From Nitrospinota bacterium (GTDB lineage Bacteria; UBA8248), in NCBI GenBank assembly GCA_003506735.1, contig DNYS01000002.1, forward strand, positions 13,694 to 25,643: 11,950 nucleotides of DNA. The letters are read 5' to 3'. A program made the translations under genes and the position numbers. Shown in pieces: positions 5,638-11,950 of this stretch; position 1 is the first letter of the stretch; each line of letters begins with the position of its first letter. Below the pieces are notes generated by a model. It made no database searches and was not told the origin of the DNA. It saw only the letters and a list, made by a program, of their open reading frames with translations.

Positions 5638-7175
5638 CAAACTATCCTCAAATCGGTGCCCGTCATCTCGGGCGGCTGGGCGACGCCCATCATTCCGAGC
5701 AGGGTCGGCGCCACGTCGCAAAGCGCCCCGCCCGCGCGTAGTGGCCCCTCGAATCCCGGCGCGATGACAACGCATGGGGTGTCGTTGAGGGTGTGCGCGG
5801 TGTGGGGGCAGTCGTTTTCATCGTCCCACATGGTCTCGCAGTTGCCGTGGTCGGCAGTGACGAGGGCGGCGCCGCCCGCCGCCTCCAGCGCCTCCAGGAT
5901 GCGGCCCAGGCAGGCGTCCGCCACCTCGACGGCGCGGATGGCCACCTCCTCCACCCCGGTGTGGCCCACCATGTCCGGGTTGGCGAAATTGAGAACGATG
6001 GCGTCATCCTTTCTTCCCTCGATGGCCCCAAGGGCGGTCTCGGTCACGGCCTCGGCGCTCATCCCGGGCTGGAGGTCGTAGGTCGCCACCTTCGGGGAGG
6101 GCAGGAGCGCGCGCCGCTCGCCGGGGGGCGGCTCCTCCACGCCTCCGTTGAAGAAGTAGGTCACGTGGGGATATTTTTCCGTCTCGGCCACCCGGAGAGA
6201 TGTCTTTCCCGCCGCCGCCAGCGCGTGGCAGAATAGCCCGGTCATCTCCACCGGCGGAAACGCCACCGGGAGAGAAAACGATTCGTCGTATTCGGTCATA
6301 CAAGCATAATGAACCCGGGGATGGGCCTTCCTCTCGAAGCCGCCGAACGCCTCGTCCGCCAGCGCGCGGGTGATCTGGCGGGCGCGGTCGGAGCGAAAGT
6401 TGAAGCAGATGACCGCATCGCCGTCCGCGATGAGGCCGGCGGGACGCCCGTTTTCTTGAACCACCCGAGGATCGACAAACTCGTCGGTCACATCCCGCGC
6501 GTAGGATTCGCGAAGGGCCGAAGGGCCGTCCGCACAGGGGATTCCCTCGCCCAGGACCATCGCATCGTAGGCGCGGCGGGTTCGCTCCCAGCGGCCGTCC
6601 CGGTCCATGGCGTAGTAGCGCCCTGAGACGGTGGCGATTTTCGCGCCCGCCTCGCGTTCGAGGTCGGCGGCGAATTTTTCGATGCACCGGGCCCCGGTCC
6701 TGGGCGGCGTATCGCGGCCGTCCATGAAGGCATGGGCATAGATGCGCTCGGCCCCCTCCCGGCGGGCGAGACGGGCGGCGGCGACGCCGTGGTCCTGGCG
6801 GCTGTGGACCCCGCCGTCCGAAACCAGCCCGATGATGTGCACCGCGCCGCCACCGGATCGGGCCGCGCGGACCGCATCGAGAAGGGCCCGGTTTTCCGCG
6901 AACGCGCCCTCTTCGATGGCCCGATCGATCCGGACGATGGTCTGGTTCACAATCCGGCCCGCCCCCAGATTGAGATGGCCCACCTCGGAGTTGCCCATCT
7001 GGCCATCGGGAAGGCCCACCGAACGTCCGCACGTTTTGAGGCGGGTATGGGGACGGTCCGCGAGGAGGGCGTCCATCGTGGGCGTCCGGGCGAGGGCGAC
7101 CGCGTTGTGGGCGGCCGCAACGCGAAGCCCCCAGCCATCCAGCACGATCAACATCACGGGTCGCGGCGGGGTCAA
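5637..7175 (-). CDS. gpmI: 2,3-bisphosphoglycerate-independent phosphoglycerate mutase
   Basis: A 512-residue, full-length cofactor-independent phosphoglycerate mutase interconverting 3- and 2-phosphoglycerate in cytoplasmic glycolysis/gluconeogenesis. It is an alkaline-phosphatase superfamily enzyme using two metal ions, usually Mn. Visible are D13 in VLDGWG, the phosphorylated serine S63 in GQMGNSEVGH, VSDGGVHS (118-125), HAFMDGRDTPP (148-158), GRYYAMDRD (185-193), FRSDRARQ (260-267), NPDMVGHTG with D401/H405, TADHGN with D442/H443, and HTAHT ending at H461/T462. No key residue is missing. The start is not ATG: TTG at 7175 gives MTPPRPVMLIVLDGWG, the usual N-terminus length; GTG (7157) and ATG (7154) are in-frame alternatives. 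No clear ribosome site precedes it. Its stop overlaps the start of the DinB-fold gene. Confidence 0.97.
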   Translation of the reverse strand: MTPPRPVMLIVLDGWGLRVAAAHNAVALARTPTMDALLADRPHTRLKTCGRSVGLPDGQMGNSEVGHLNLGAGRIVNQTIVRIDRAIEEGAFAENRALLDAVRAARSGGGAVHIIGLVSDGGVHSRQDHGVAAARLARREGAERIYAHAFMDGRDTPPRTGARCIEKFAADLEREAGAKIATVSGRYYAMDRDGRWERTRRAYDAMVLGEGIPCADGPSALRESYARDVTDEFVDPRVVQENGRPAGLIADGDAVICFNFRSDRARQITRALADEAFGGFERKAHPRVHYACMTEYDESFSLPVAFPPVEMTGLFCHALAAAGKTSLRVAETEKYPHVTYFFNGGVEEPPPGERRALLPSPKVATYDLQPGMSAEAVTETALGAIEGRKDDAIVLNFANPDMVGHTGVEEVAIRAVEVADACLGRILEALEAAGGAALVTADHGNCETMWDDENDCPHTAHTLNDTPCVVIAPGFEGPLRAGGALCDVAPTLLGMMGVAQPPEMTGTDLRIV

Positions 7176-7254
7176 TTTCTCGGGTCCATTCGAAATTCGC
7201 CTGGGAAAGTTTTCAACGATTCGGCAACGCTTCGGCTTCGGCCCTTAGAGGGAT

Positions 7255-7280
7255 GCCGGCCCTTCCGACCCCGGCCGGGT
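7255..7280. other. GC-rich inverted repeat just after the exported-protein gene
   Basis: CCGGCC (7256-7261) and GGCCGG (7273-7278) form a 6-bp stem around an 11-base loop, immediately downstream of the stop codon of the exported protein gene on the minus strand. No T-run follows on that strand, so it is at most a weak or factor-assisted stop or pause site before gpmI. The rest of the gap 7176-7280 holds nothing I recognise. Confidence 0.25.
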
Positions 7281-8165
7281 TTATTCGAAATCGGGAATGC
7301 GGATAAACCGGAACCGCTTTTTATTCCAGCGCCATCGCTCCTCGAAAAGGATTTTCCGGCGCGATTGGCGCCGGGTGCCGTCGTCGAGCCGAATCCGGTT
7401 CCAGAGATGGCGCTCGCCCTTGAGGACAATCGTGGCGGGATTGCCCGCCCCGTTGAAGTTCAGCCGCATCTTCGCCTTTAACGTCTCGTTCCGGATGATG
7501 GTGCGCTTTTTCGCCTTCTCCTTCTCGGGGGGCCAGACAAACTTTCCCTGGAGCCGCCCGAACCAGACGAGATCGAACCGGCGGCTCCCGTTCAACTTGA
7601 TGATTCGAAGCGAATCGACCATCAGGCCGGCCCGGTCGTCCCGCGTATAAATGATCAATTCGTTCTCGCCCCCGCCCGTCAGATCCACCAGCTGAAATGT
7701 GATGGGCCTGTCGTGGCTGATCTCGCTGTAGGACGAGAGCGGGGTGCGGCCCCGCTTTTCGTCGTCCACCAGGCAAAAGGTCGCGTAATTCACCGCATCC
7801 AAATCCGACTGAACGACGATCAGCGTCTCATCCTCGGGATCGCTGTCCATGTTCAGCGGAATAAAATCCACCGTGAAGGCGTACCGCTCCAGATGGCCGG
7901 ATGAAAGATACCAGGGCCATTCGGTCTCGGGGTAGCGGCAATTCTCAAGCCCTTCGAGCTGACGAGTGCGGTCGCTCGAGAAAAGCTTGTGGACGATCCG
8001 CCAATCGCCCGGACGGACGAGCCGCTTGAGATGGCGGGCCAGGCGCACCTGCCGGCGCTCGGACGGGGTCTGGAAGCGATCGCTCCGGGCCGCCCAGGAA
8101 ACAACCGTCAAGAGGGCAAACAGAAAAAACGCATAGGCGGATACGGCTACCTGGCGCCGGGACAT
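7281..8165 (-). CDS. Exported or membrane-anchored FG-GAP/VCBS-like protein of unknown function
   Basis: A 294-residue protein with a basic N-terminus (MSRRQ) and a hydrophobic stretch at about residues 6-26 ending SWAARSD, which reads as a signal peptide or signal anchor. The mature part holds two segments resembling calcium-binding blades of FG-GAP/VCBS proteins: IPLNMDSDPEDETLIVV (102-118) and LVDLTGGGENELIIYTRDD (159-177). Both follow the pattern of an Asp/Gly/Asn loop followed by a hydrophobic strand. The C-terminal third is very basic and aromatic (for example FEERWRWNKKRFRF). GAGAGGGAT upstream of the ATG at 8165 supports the start. It sits 105 bases upstream of gpmI in the same direction. 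I do not recognise an orthologous family; the FG-GAP resemblance is weak and only suggests an extracytoplasmic, possibly ion-binding, role. Confidence 0.75.
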   Translation of the reverse strand: MSRRQVAVSAYAFFLFALLTVVSWAARSDRFQTPSERRQVRLARHLKRLVRPGDWRIVHKLFSSDRTRQLEGLENCRYPETEWPWYLSSGHLERYAFTVDFIPLNMDSDPEDETLIVVQSDLDAVNYATFCLVDDEKRGRTPLSSYSEISHDRPITFQLVDLTGGGENELIIYTRDDRAGLMVDSLRIIKLNGSRRFDLVWFGRLQGKFVWPPEKEKAKKRTIIRNETLKAKMRLNFNGAGNPATIVLKGERHLWNRIRLDDGTRRQSRRKILFEERWRWNKKRFRFIRIPDFE

Positions 8166-8213
8166 TTTCGAAATCCCTCTCGATGAAGCAACTCCCTGCC
8201 GACCCCCATCCCC

Positions 8214-8239
8214 CGGGAAGGTTCGCCGGGAAGGTTCGC
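8214..8239. repeat. Perfect 13-bp tandem duplication
   Basis: CGGGAAGGTTCGC occurs twice head to tail (8214-8226 and 8227-8239) in the gap between the broken dehydrogenase gene and the exported protein gene. A short GC hairpin (GCCGC/GCGGC, 8249-8253 with 8258-8262) lies beside it, just after the dehydrogenase stop on the minus strand, without a T-run. This looks like a local slippage duplication rather than a functional array. Confidence 0.6.
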
Positions 8240-8265
8240 GGGTTCGATGCCGCGCGGGCGGCGCA

Positions 8266-9184
8266 TCAGGGCCTTATAAGAACCTTCAATGTACCCTTTT
8301 TTCGGGCTCTTTCAAGGGCTTGGACGCCATCTTCGAGGGGAAGGCAGCCGTCCAGCAAGGGGGCGGTCCGGACCGATTGCCCGGCCAGGGCCGAAAGCGC
8401 CGGGGGGAAGGGTCCGCACCGCGAGCCAATCACCGAAATCTCGTCGATCACCACTGGGGCAAGCTGAATCGGCGAGGGAGCGGCAATCGTGCTTTTCAGC
8501 ACCAGCGTCCCCCGTGCGGCCGTCAGGGAAAGGGCCCGGTCGAAGCCCTCCCTGGAGCCGGTGGCATCGATGACGGCGGGCGGCGGCGATTCCGAGGCCT
8601 TCCAGAATGGCGAGCTTGCGGGGGTGCCGGCCCAGAACGGCGGCGCGGGCCTCCGCGGCGGAGAGCACCTGGGCCTGAAGGAGTCCCAGCCGGCCGTCCC
8701 CCACGACCAGGACATCCCCGCCGGCCAGATCGGGGCGCTGCTCCAACACCTCGAAGCAGGCCGTGAGCGGTTCGCAAAATACCGCAGCCTCATCGTCCAC
8801 CCCCTCGGGCACCGTGTGGAGGTTCCGGGAAGGCAGGGTGAGATATTCCGCAAACGCCCCGGGCCGGCCCAGGATTCCCAGGACGGTGCGCTCCGGGCAG
8901 TGCCGCTCGAGGACGGCCGCGCACCGGGGGCATGCCCCGCAGCCGCAGTTGATCTCGCCCACCACCCGCCGGCCCAGGAGCGGATGTCCCGCCGGGCCAG
9001 CCAACTCGCCGGCGAACTCATGGCCCAGGATTCCGCGGAAACCCATGTATCCCCGGGTGATCTCGATATCGGTCGCACAAACACCCGCCAGGCGAACGCG
9101 CACGAGAGCTTCATCCGCCGCGGGTTCGGGGAGCGGAACCTCGCGCACGGAGAGGCCCGAGTCATCCAGCCACAGGGCGATCAA
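8266..9184 (-). pseudogene. Zinc-dependent alcohol dehydrogenase-like gene broken by a frameshift
   Basis: The protein splits over two frames. From TTG 9184 to about 8579 (202 residues) it is a medium-chain dehydrogenase: catalytic-zinc ligands C36, H55/E56 in ILGHEFAG and E138 in FCEPLTA; structural-zinc cysteines C82, C85, C88 and C96 in CGACPRC...HC; and the NAD(P)-binding strand VLVVGDGRLGLLQAQVL (158-174). After LAILEGLGIAAA the frame becomes shadow sequence. The family continuation appears in another frame from about 8577 to 8266 (VIDATGSREGFDRAL, TLVLKST, VVIDEISVIGSRCGPF). Joined, the two give about 305 residues, and some ten residues normally between the NAD-binding core and VIDATG seem missing. 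A deletion in the GCC/CGC-rich run near 8573-8590 would explain both. TTG 9184 gives the usual family start; TTG 9232 is an in-frame alternative. Confidence 0.85.
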
Positions 9185-9253
9185 GGCGAGGCCGTTCCGG
9201 AGGGAGAAATACGAGAAGGAATACGGCGCCAAGGGCGGCGCGCGGGAATCCGG

Positions 9254-9718
9254 CTATTGTCCGTTTTCGGCCTTTTCTTTTTCCTGGGCCTGATAAACCG
9301 GGCAGCGCCGGTAGGTGGCGGGGCAAAATTCCCGCTGCCGGGGCGCGGGAACCAGAGAAAAAGGAAGAATGACGGTCCGAAGGAGATTCTTCTCACGCGA
9401 TTCTTTCCCGTAGCAGACATTGGAGACGGCGGGATAGTCGATAATCCTGGGGCGGTTTTTCCGCCCGCCCAGATAGGGGCAATACTTCGTCTTGGAATCC
9501 AGGCTGGTGGGCGAACTGAGGCTTGTGCTCCCACTGTTTTTCCCCGAAAGGGACACCCCCCGCCTCCGTGGAGTGGAGATAGGGGGGGCGGGAGCCTGCG
9601 CCGAGGACAGGGAAAATCCACCCGAATCCCCGGATTGGCTCTTCGGTGGGCCCGGCGTATTTCGGGGCGCCGATTTTCCATCGCCGCTTTTCTTGACCAA
9701 ATCCACCATCCGGACCAT
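9254..9718 (-). CDS. Small CPYLG-motif cysteine protein
   Basis: A 154-residue protein. Residues 1-75 are low-complexity, rich in Ser, Pro, Gly and Lys, and probably disordered. The C-terminal half has a four-cysteine pattern: YCPYLGGRKNR (C80), SNVCY (C102), EFC (C132) and RRCPVYQ (C139). I recognise this arrangement, CPYLG followed by a Pro-containing loop, N.CY, then C and CP.Y, as a recurrent small domain found in proteins of many bacteria, often beside LysM or disordered regions. It plausibly binds a metal, but its function is not known to me. The start at 9718 has only a poor ribosome site; a second ATG lies three codons in. A perfect TATAAT just upstream implies a nearly leaderless transcript. 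It is followed 70 bases on by the broken dehydrogenase. Confidence 0.72.
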   Translation of the reverse strand: MVRMVDLVKKSGDGKSAPRNTPGPPKSQSGDSGGFSLSSAQAPAPPISTPRRRGVSLSGKNSGSTSLSSPTSLDSKTKYCPYLGGRKNRPRIIDYPAVSNVCYGKESREKNLLRTVILPFSLVPAPRQREFCPATYRRCPVYQAQEKEKAENGQ

Positions 9719-9734
9719 GCGATTACCGCCGTAT

Positions 9735-9763
9735 ATTATATTTCAGACATTTACTTTTTAAGC
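9735..9763 (-). promoter_or_regulatory. Candidate promoter with perfect TATAAT for the CPYLG protein gene
   Basis: On the minus strand TATAAT (9740-9735) lies 16 bases from the ATG at 9718, in an AT-rich gap. The -35 region is weak (CTTAAA-like, 3 of 6 matches at 16-base spacing). A start point about seven bases past the -10 would leave a leader of only about ten bases. Confidence 0.4.
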
Positions 9764-9869
9764 GCATCGTCTCTTTCTGGCGCTCTTGGGTGTTTCATAC
9801 ACGATCAGGATAATAAATATTCCTAAAATAATCAAGTTAATTCAGGGCCAGCCGGAACAATTCCACCCC

Positions 9870-9903
9870 CCTGCTCATCGAATTTTCCTGCTCATCGAAT
9901 TTT
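9870..9903. repeat. Perfect 17-bp tandem duplication
   Basis: CCTGCTCATCGAATTTT is repeated exactly and without spacing (9870-9886 and 9887-9903), just downstream of the protease stop codon on the minus strand. The gap 9719-9917 is otherwise AT-rich, without a recognisable intrinsic terminator or small gene. Two copies only, so a local duplication is the simplest reading. Confidence 0.7.
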
Positions 9904-9917
9904 AAGAAAGATATGAA

Positions 9918-11588
9918 TCAAGGACGCCGGCTGCGGCCGGTCGGAACCTTGGCGGTCGAGGTCCTCTTCGCCTGCCGGGCCATCTGGGACTGAACCCGGC
10001 CCGCCACCATGCGAAGAACCCCCACGACCCGGCTCTTGGTTCTTCTCAAGGTCCGAAGAGCCACCTGAAGAGCCTCATCGTCTTTCCCGAAATCGGGATC
10101 GTCGAGTCTTCTCGGCCGCTTGCGGGGAGCTTTTCTTTTCGAAACAGCCGGTCTTTTCGAAACGGCCGGAGCCTTCTTGTTTTTCGATTTCGAGGCCCGC
10201 CTTTTCTTGATCCGCCTCGGAACCGGGCCGGCCTCCACGTCGGGCACGATGCCTTTCCCGTGAATCTCAATGCCAAGAGGGGTGTAATACTTTGCCGTCG
10301 TGATTCGGATTCCCGCCCCGCCGCTGATGGGAATGATGGTCTGAACCGACCCCTTGCCGAAGGTCTTGCGCCCGATCAGCAGTCCCCGGTCCAGATCTCT
10401 CATGGCGCCGGCAACGATTTCCGAGGCGCTCGCGCTTCCCTCGTTGACGAGAACGATGAGCTGTTTTTTGGACCACAACCCGTTCCCGTGGGTCCGGAAA
10501 TACATGGTCTGGTTCCGGTGGCGTCCCCGGGTGAACACCACCATGTTTTTTTCGGGGAGAAACCGCTCGGCCACCCGGACCGATTGGCGCAAAAGACCGC
10601 CCGGGTTGTTTCGAAGATCGAGGACCATGGCGCGAACCCCGGCATCGCGGAACCGGCGAATCGCCTTGCCCATCTCCTCCGAGGTCCGCTCGTGAAAGGC
10701 GCTCAGCCGGATATATCCGATGTTCCCGTCCATGATGCGCGACTTGACGCTTCGAATCTGGACGATGGCCCGGACCACGACGAACTCTCTGGGCGAGGAC
10801 CATCCCGCGCGTGAGATCCCGAGCCGCACGGCCGTCCCCGGCAGGCCCCTCATTTTTTTCACCGCCGTCGAAAGCGTCCAGCCCTCGGTCGATTCCCCGT
10901 TGACGACAGCTATGACATCGCCCGGCATGAGCCCCACCCTGTCGGCCGGGGTATCGTCGATGGGGGAGACGATGGTGATTCTTTTGTCCCGGGTGGTGAT
11001 GGTGATTCCCAAGCCGCCGTAGCGCCCGGTCGTTTCCACGTGCATCTCGCGGTAGACATCGGGGGGCAGAAACGCGCTGAACTTATCCAGGGAATTGAGA
11101 ATCGCGCCAAGCGCGGCGTACATCACCTTGAGATCGGTCGCCTTTTTCTTGCTCCCCTTTCCCGCCTTGGCCCCCTTTTCCGCCTTGGCCGCGTTGGCCA
11201 GAGCGAACCGGTAGGCCCGCTCCATGGCGGGAAGCCCGCCCAACCTTTTGCTCCCGAACCGGAGGACCAACTCCTCCCCTTCGGCCCGCAGGGTGTAGCG
11301 TCCCGAGTCCATCCGGATGACCTCGAGACGCTTTTTCCCGAGGATGCGCTGCATCCCGGTGAGTCCGGCTCCAAACGCCTTGTTCAGGTTGGGAAAGGTG
11401 ACGTATTGCTCCTCCACCTGGGCGACGGTCTCGCGGAGAAGCCGGATGGCCTGGCGCTGGTCTCTCGTGAGATTCGGCAGATTGCCCGGCGGACTGGCCG
11501 GCGCGTAGGAAATGGAAACGAGCGCCAGCGCGAGAACCGCCAGGAGGCCCAAGGGCCAATTGGACTTCAAGCGTTTCAGAAAAATCAT
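9918..11588 (-). CDS. S41 family C-terminal processing peptidase (CtpA/Prc type)
   Basis: A 556-residue serine protease with a Ser-Lys dyad, acting outside the cytoplasmic membrane on C-termini of envelope proteins. A hydrophobic segment (about residues 11-29) is a signal peptide or anchor. An N-terminal helical region ends with LDKFSAFLPP (168-176), interrupted by a Lys/Ala/Gly-rich insert (134-150). A PDZ domain follows (about 187-260, GGLGI and GLMPGDVI), then the S41 core: DLRNNPGG (324-331), NEGSASASE with S387, and KTFGKGSVQ with K412 and Q416. The Ser-Lys spacing of 25 equals that of Prc and CtpB. Residues ~457-556 form an unusually basic tail with a duplicated PAVSKR. ATG 11588 is preferred over TTG 11627 because GGGGA lies upstream and it starts directly before the signal segment. 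Confidence 0.93.
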   Translation of the reverse strand: MIFLKRLKSNWPLGLLAVLALALVSISYAPASPPGNLPNLTRDQRQAIRLLRETVAQVEEQYVTFPNLNKAFGAGLTGMQRILGKKRLEVIRMDSGRYTLRAEGEELVLRFGSKRLGGLPAMERAYRFALANAAKAEKGAKAGKGSKKKATDLKVMYAALGAILNSLDKFSAFLPPDVYREMHVETTGRYGGLGITITTRDKRITIVSPIDDTPADRVGLMPGDVIAVVNGESTEGWTLSTAVKKMRGLPGTAVRLGISRAGWSSPREFVVVRAIVQIRSVKSRIMDGNIGYIRLSAFHERTSEEMGKAIRRFRDAGVRAMVLDLRNNPGGLLRQSVRVAERFLPEKNMVVFTRGRHRNQTMYFRTHGNGLWSKKQLIVLVNEGSASASEIVAGAMRDLDRGLLIGRKTFGKGSVQTIIPISGGAGIRITTAKYYTPLGIEIHGKGIVPDVEAGPVPRRIKKRRASKSKNKKAPAVSKRPAVSKRKAPRKRPRRLDDPDFGKDDEALQVALRTLRRTKSRVVGVLRMVAGRVQSQMARQAKRTSTAKVPTGRSRRP

Positions 11589-11732
11589 CGTTTCCCCGCA
11601 AACCCGCCCGTTCGGTGATACCCGCAACTCGAAACGGCCCGGTCAAATGTGCCGCTCCGGAGGGCGGAACTCCCCCTTCCGGGACAGCCCCGTTCCAAAA
11701 CCGGCCGCCCGAATCCATAACCATCTTTCAAA
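11589..11732 (-). other. Leader region of the S41 protease gene, no gene seen
   Basis: This part of the gene-free stretch 11589-11950 would be the untranslated leader if the promoter at 11733-11763 is used. It is GC-rich and contains a small CTCCGGAG palindrome around 11656 but no riboswitch or other element I recognise. Confidence 0.4.
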
Positions 11733-11763
11733 ATCATATAGGTTTAGCCCGCCCCATGCCAAA
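11733..11763 (-). promoter_or_regulatory. Candidate promoter of the S41 protease gene
   Basis: On the minus strand TTGGCA (11763-11758, one mismatch to TTGACA) is followed by CTATATGAT. TATATG (11740-11735) lies at 17-base spacing and TATGAT (11738-11733) at 19. The position, at the switch from AT-rich to GC-rich DNA, suits transcription into the protease gene with a leader of roughly 140 bases. Confidence 0.4.
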
Positions 11764-11770
11764 TAGCCTT

Positions 11771-11805
11771 AAAAGGGAACAAACCGATTGTAATATAACC
11801 CTTTT
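11771..11805. other. AT-rich 7-bp inverted repeat
   Basis: AAAAGGG (11771-11777) pairs with CCCTTTT (11799-11805) around a 21-base loop, and the downstream arm runs into five Ts. On the + strand it has the outline of a weak terminator, but the loop is large and no + strand gene precedes it; on the - strand it lies upstream of the protease promoter and could be an operator-like dyad. Confidence 0.3.
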
Positions 11806-11808
11806 TAG

Positions 11809-11947
11809 AACTGGGGTTCGAATTTAGTTTTATCTGTTTTCGTCTGTTTTTAGGGATTCGTGGTTACAAATGAGTTACAAATCACCCAAAAATTTGGTCT
11901 CGATGGAGCATAGACGATAATCCCTAAAAACCTGACACGAAGTAACC
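11809..11947. other. Repeat-rich AT stretch resembling a phage/ICE attachment region
   Basis: GGGGTTCGAAT (11813-11823), inside a short AACT/AGTT dyad, looks like a tRNA T-loop, the commonest core of integration sites. It is followed by TCTGTTTT twice (11833-11840, 11843-11850), then a perfect 13-bp inverted repeat GTTTTTAGGGATT (11846-11858) with AATCCCTAAAAAC (11919-11931). Between its arms GTTACAAAT occurs twice (11863-11871, 11874-11882), and an inverted GTAACC lies outside at 11942-11947. Short direct arm-type repeats beside a T-loop core are what tyrosine recombinase sites look like. No tRNA or integrase gene is in the window, so this is a suggestion only. Confidence 0.35.
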
Positions 11948-11950
11948 TGC

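Noticed and set aside
5638..5775. An N-terminal extension of the DinB-fold protein
   Set aside because: It overlaps the gpmI coding region in another frame, and the coupled TGATG start at 5637 is a better fit.
5029..6081. A 350-codon + strand open frame opposite gpmI and the DinB-fold gene
   Set aside because: No family motifs, and the minus strand here carries clear gpmI and DinB-fold sequence.
8577..8585. Programmed ribosomal frameshifting in the dehydrogenase gene
   Set aside because: No slippery heptamer or downstream structure is evident, the family is not known for it, and the missing residues point to a deletion.
8489..9826. A long + strand open frame of 445 codons opposite the dehydrogenase and CPYLG genes
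   Set aside because: It is an antisense shadow: low-complexity Gly/Arg/Ala sequence without motifs, while the opposite strand encodes recognisable proteins.
1..11950. A CRISPR array, toxin-antitoxin pair, known defence system or rRNA/tRNA genes
   Set aside because: No regularly spaced repeats, no recognisable system proteins and no complete RNA gene signatures were seen on either strand.

Overview
The window reads as a GC-rich chromosome segment of an uncultured-type, probably environmental bacterium. Positions ~600-11,700 are visibly GC-rich with codon use to match, while the first ~600 and last ~200 bases are distinctly more AT-rich. The gene content (luciferase-like flavin/F420 oxidoreductase, DinB-fold protein, RutB-like cysteine hydrolase, stand-alone receiver, S41 protease) fits lineages such as Tectomicrobia, Methylomirabilota/Rokubacteria, Binatota or other former deltaproteobacterial groups. 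That placement is an impression from gene style, not a phylogenetic result.

Layout. (1) 3-332 is the 3' end of a DUF3800-type gene on the + strand, followed by a gene-free stretch (333-647) with an 86-nt nested stem structure and a cluster of TTC(G)AATACT-like repeats. (2) 648-1334, + strand, is a RutB-like isochorismatase-family hydrolase with an intact D24/K135/C168 triad. (3) Everything from 1359 to 11588 lies on the - strand. In transcription order, right to left, it holds: an S41 C-terminal processing protease (9918-11588); a small protein with a CPYLG-type four-cysteine domain (9254-9718); a zinc alcohol dehydrogenase broken by a frameshift (8266-9184); an exported FG-GAP-like protein (7281-8165); cofactor-independent phosphoglycerate mutase gpmI (5637-7175, TTG start); a DinB-fold protein overlapping gpmI by one base (4960-5637); a luciferase-like oxidoreductase (3912-4919); a receiver-like protein lacking the conserved lysine (3399-3833); an alpha/beta hydrolase (2540-3346); and a two-module pentapeptide repeat protein (1359-2483). 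(4) 11589-11950 is gene-free. It holds the likely promoter of the protease gene and, at the far right, an AT-rich patch with a 13-bp inverted repeat, two pairs of short direct repeats and a tRNA T-loop-like string, resembling the edge of an integrated element.

How the genes work together. Only gpmI (glycolysis/gluconeogenesis) and the S41 protease (periplasmic or envelope proteolysis) are clear conserved-role genes. The oxidoreductase, DinB protein and gpmI are close enough to be co-transcribed, and gpmI and the DinB gene are probably translationally coupled. The receiver gene has its own plausible promoter and probably leads a short unit with the alpha/beta hydrolase and the pentapeptide protein. 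I see no coherent defence, secretion or biosynthetic system. The points most worth a second look are the structured element at 338-423, the attachment-site-like right edge, the degenerate receiver, the bimodular pentapeptide protein and the CPYLG protein with its very short leader.
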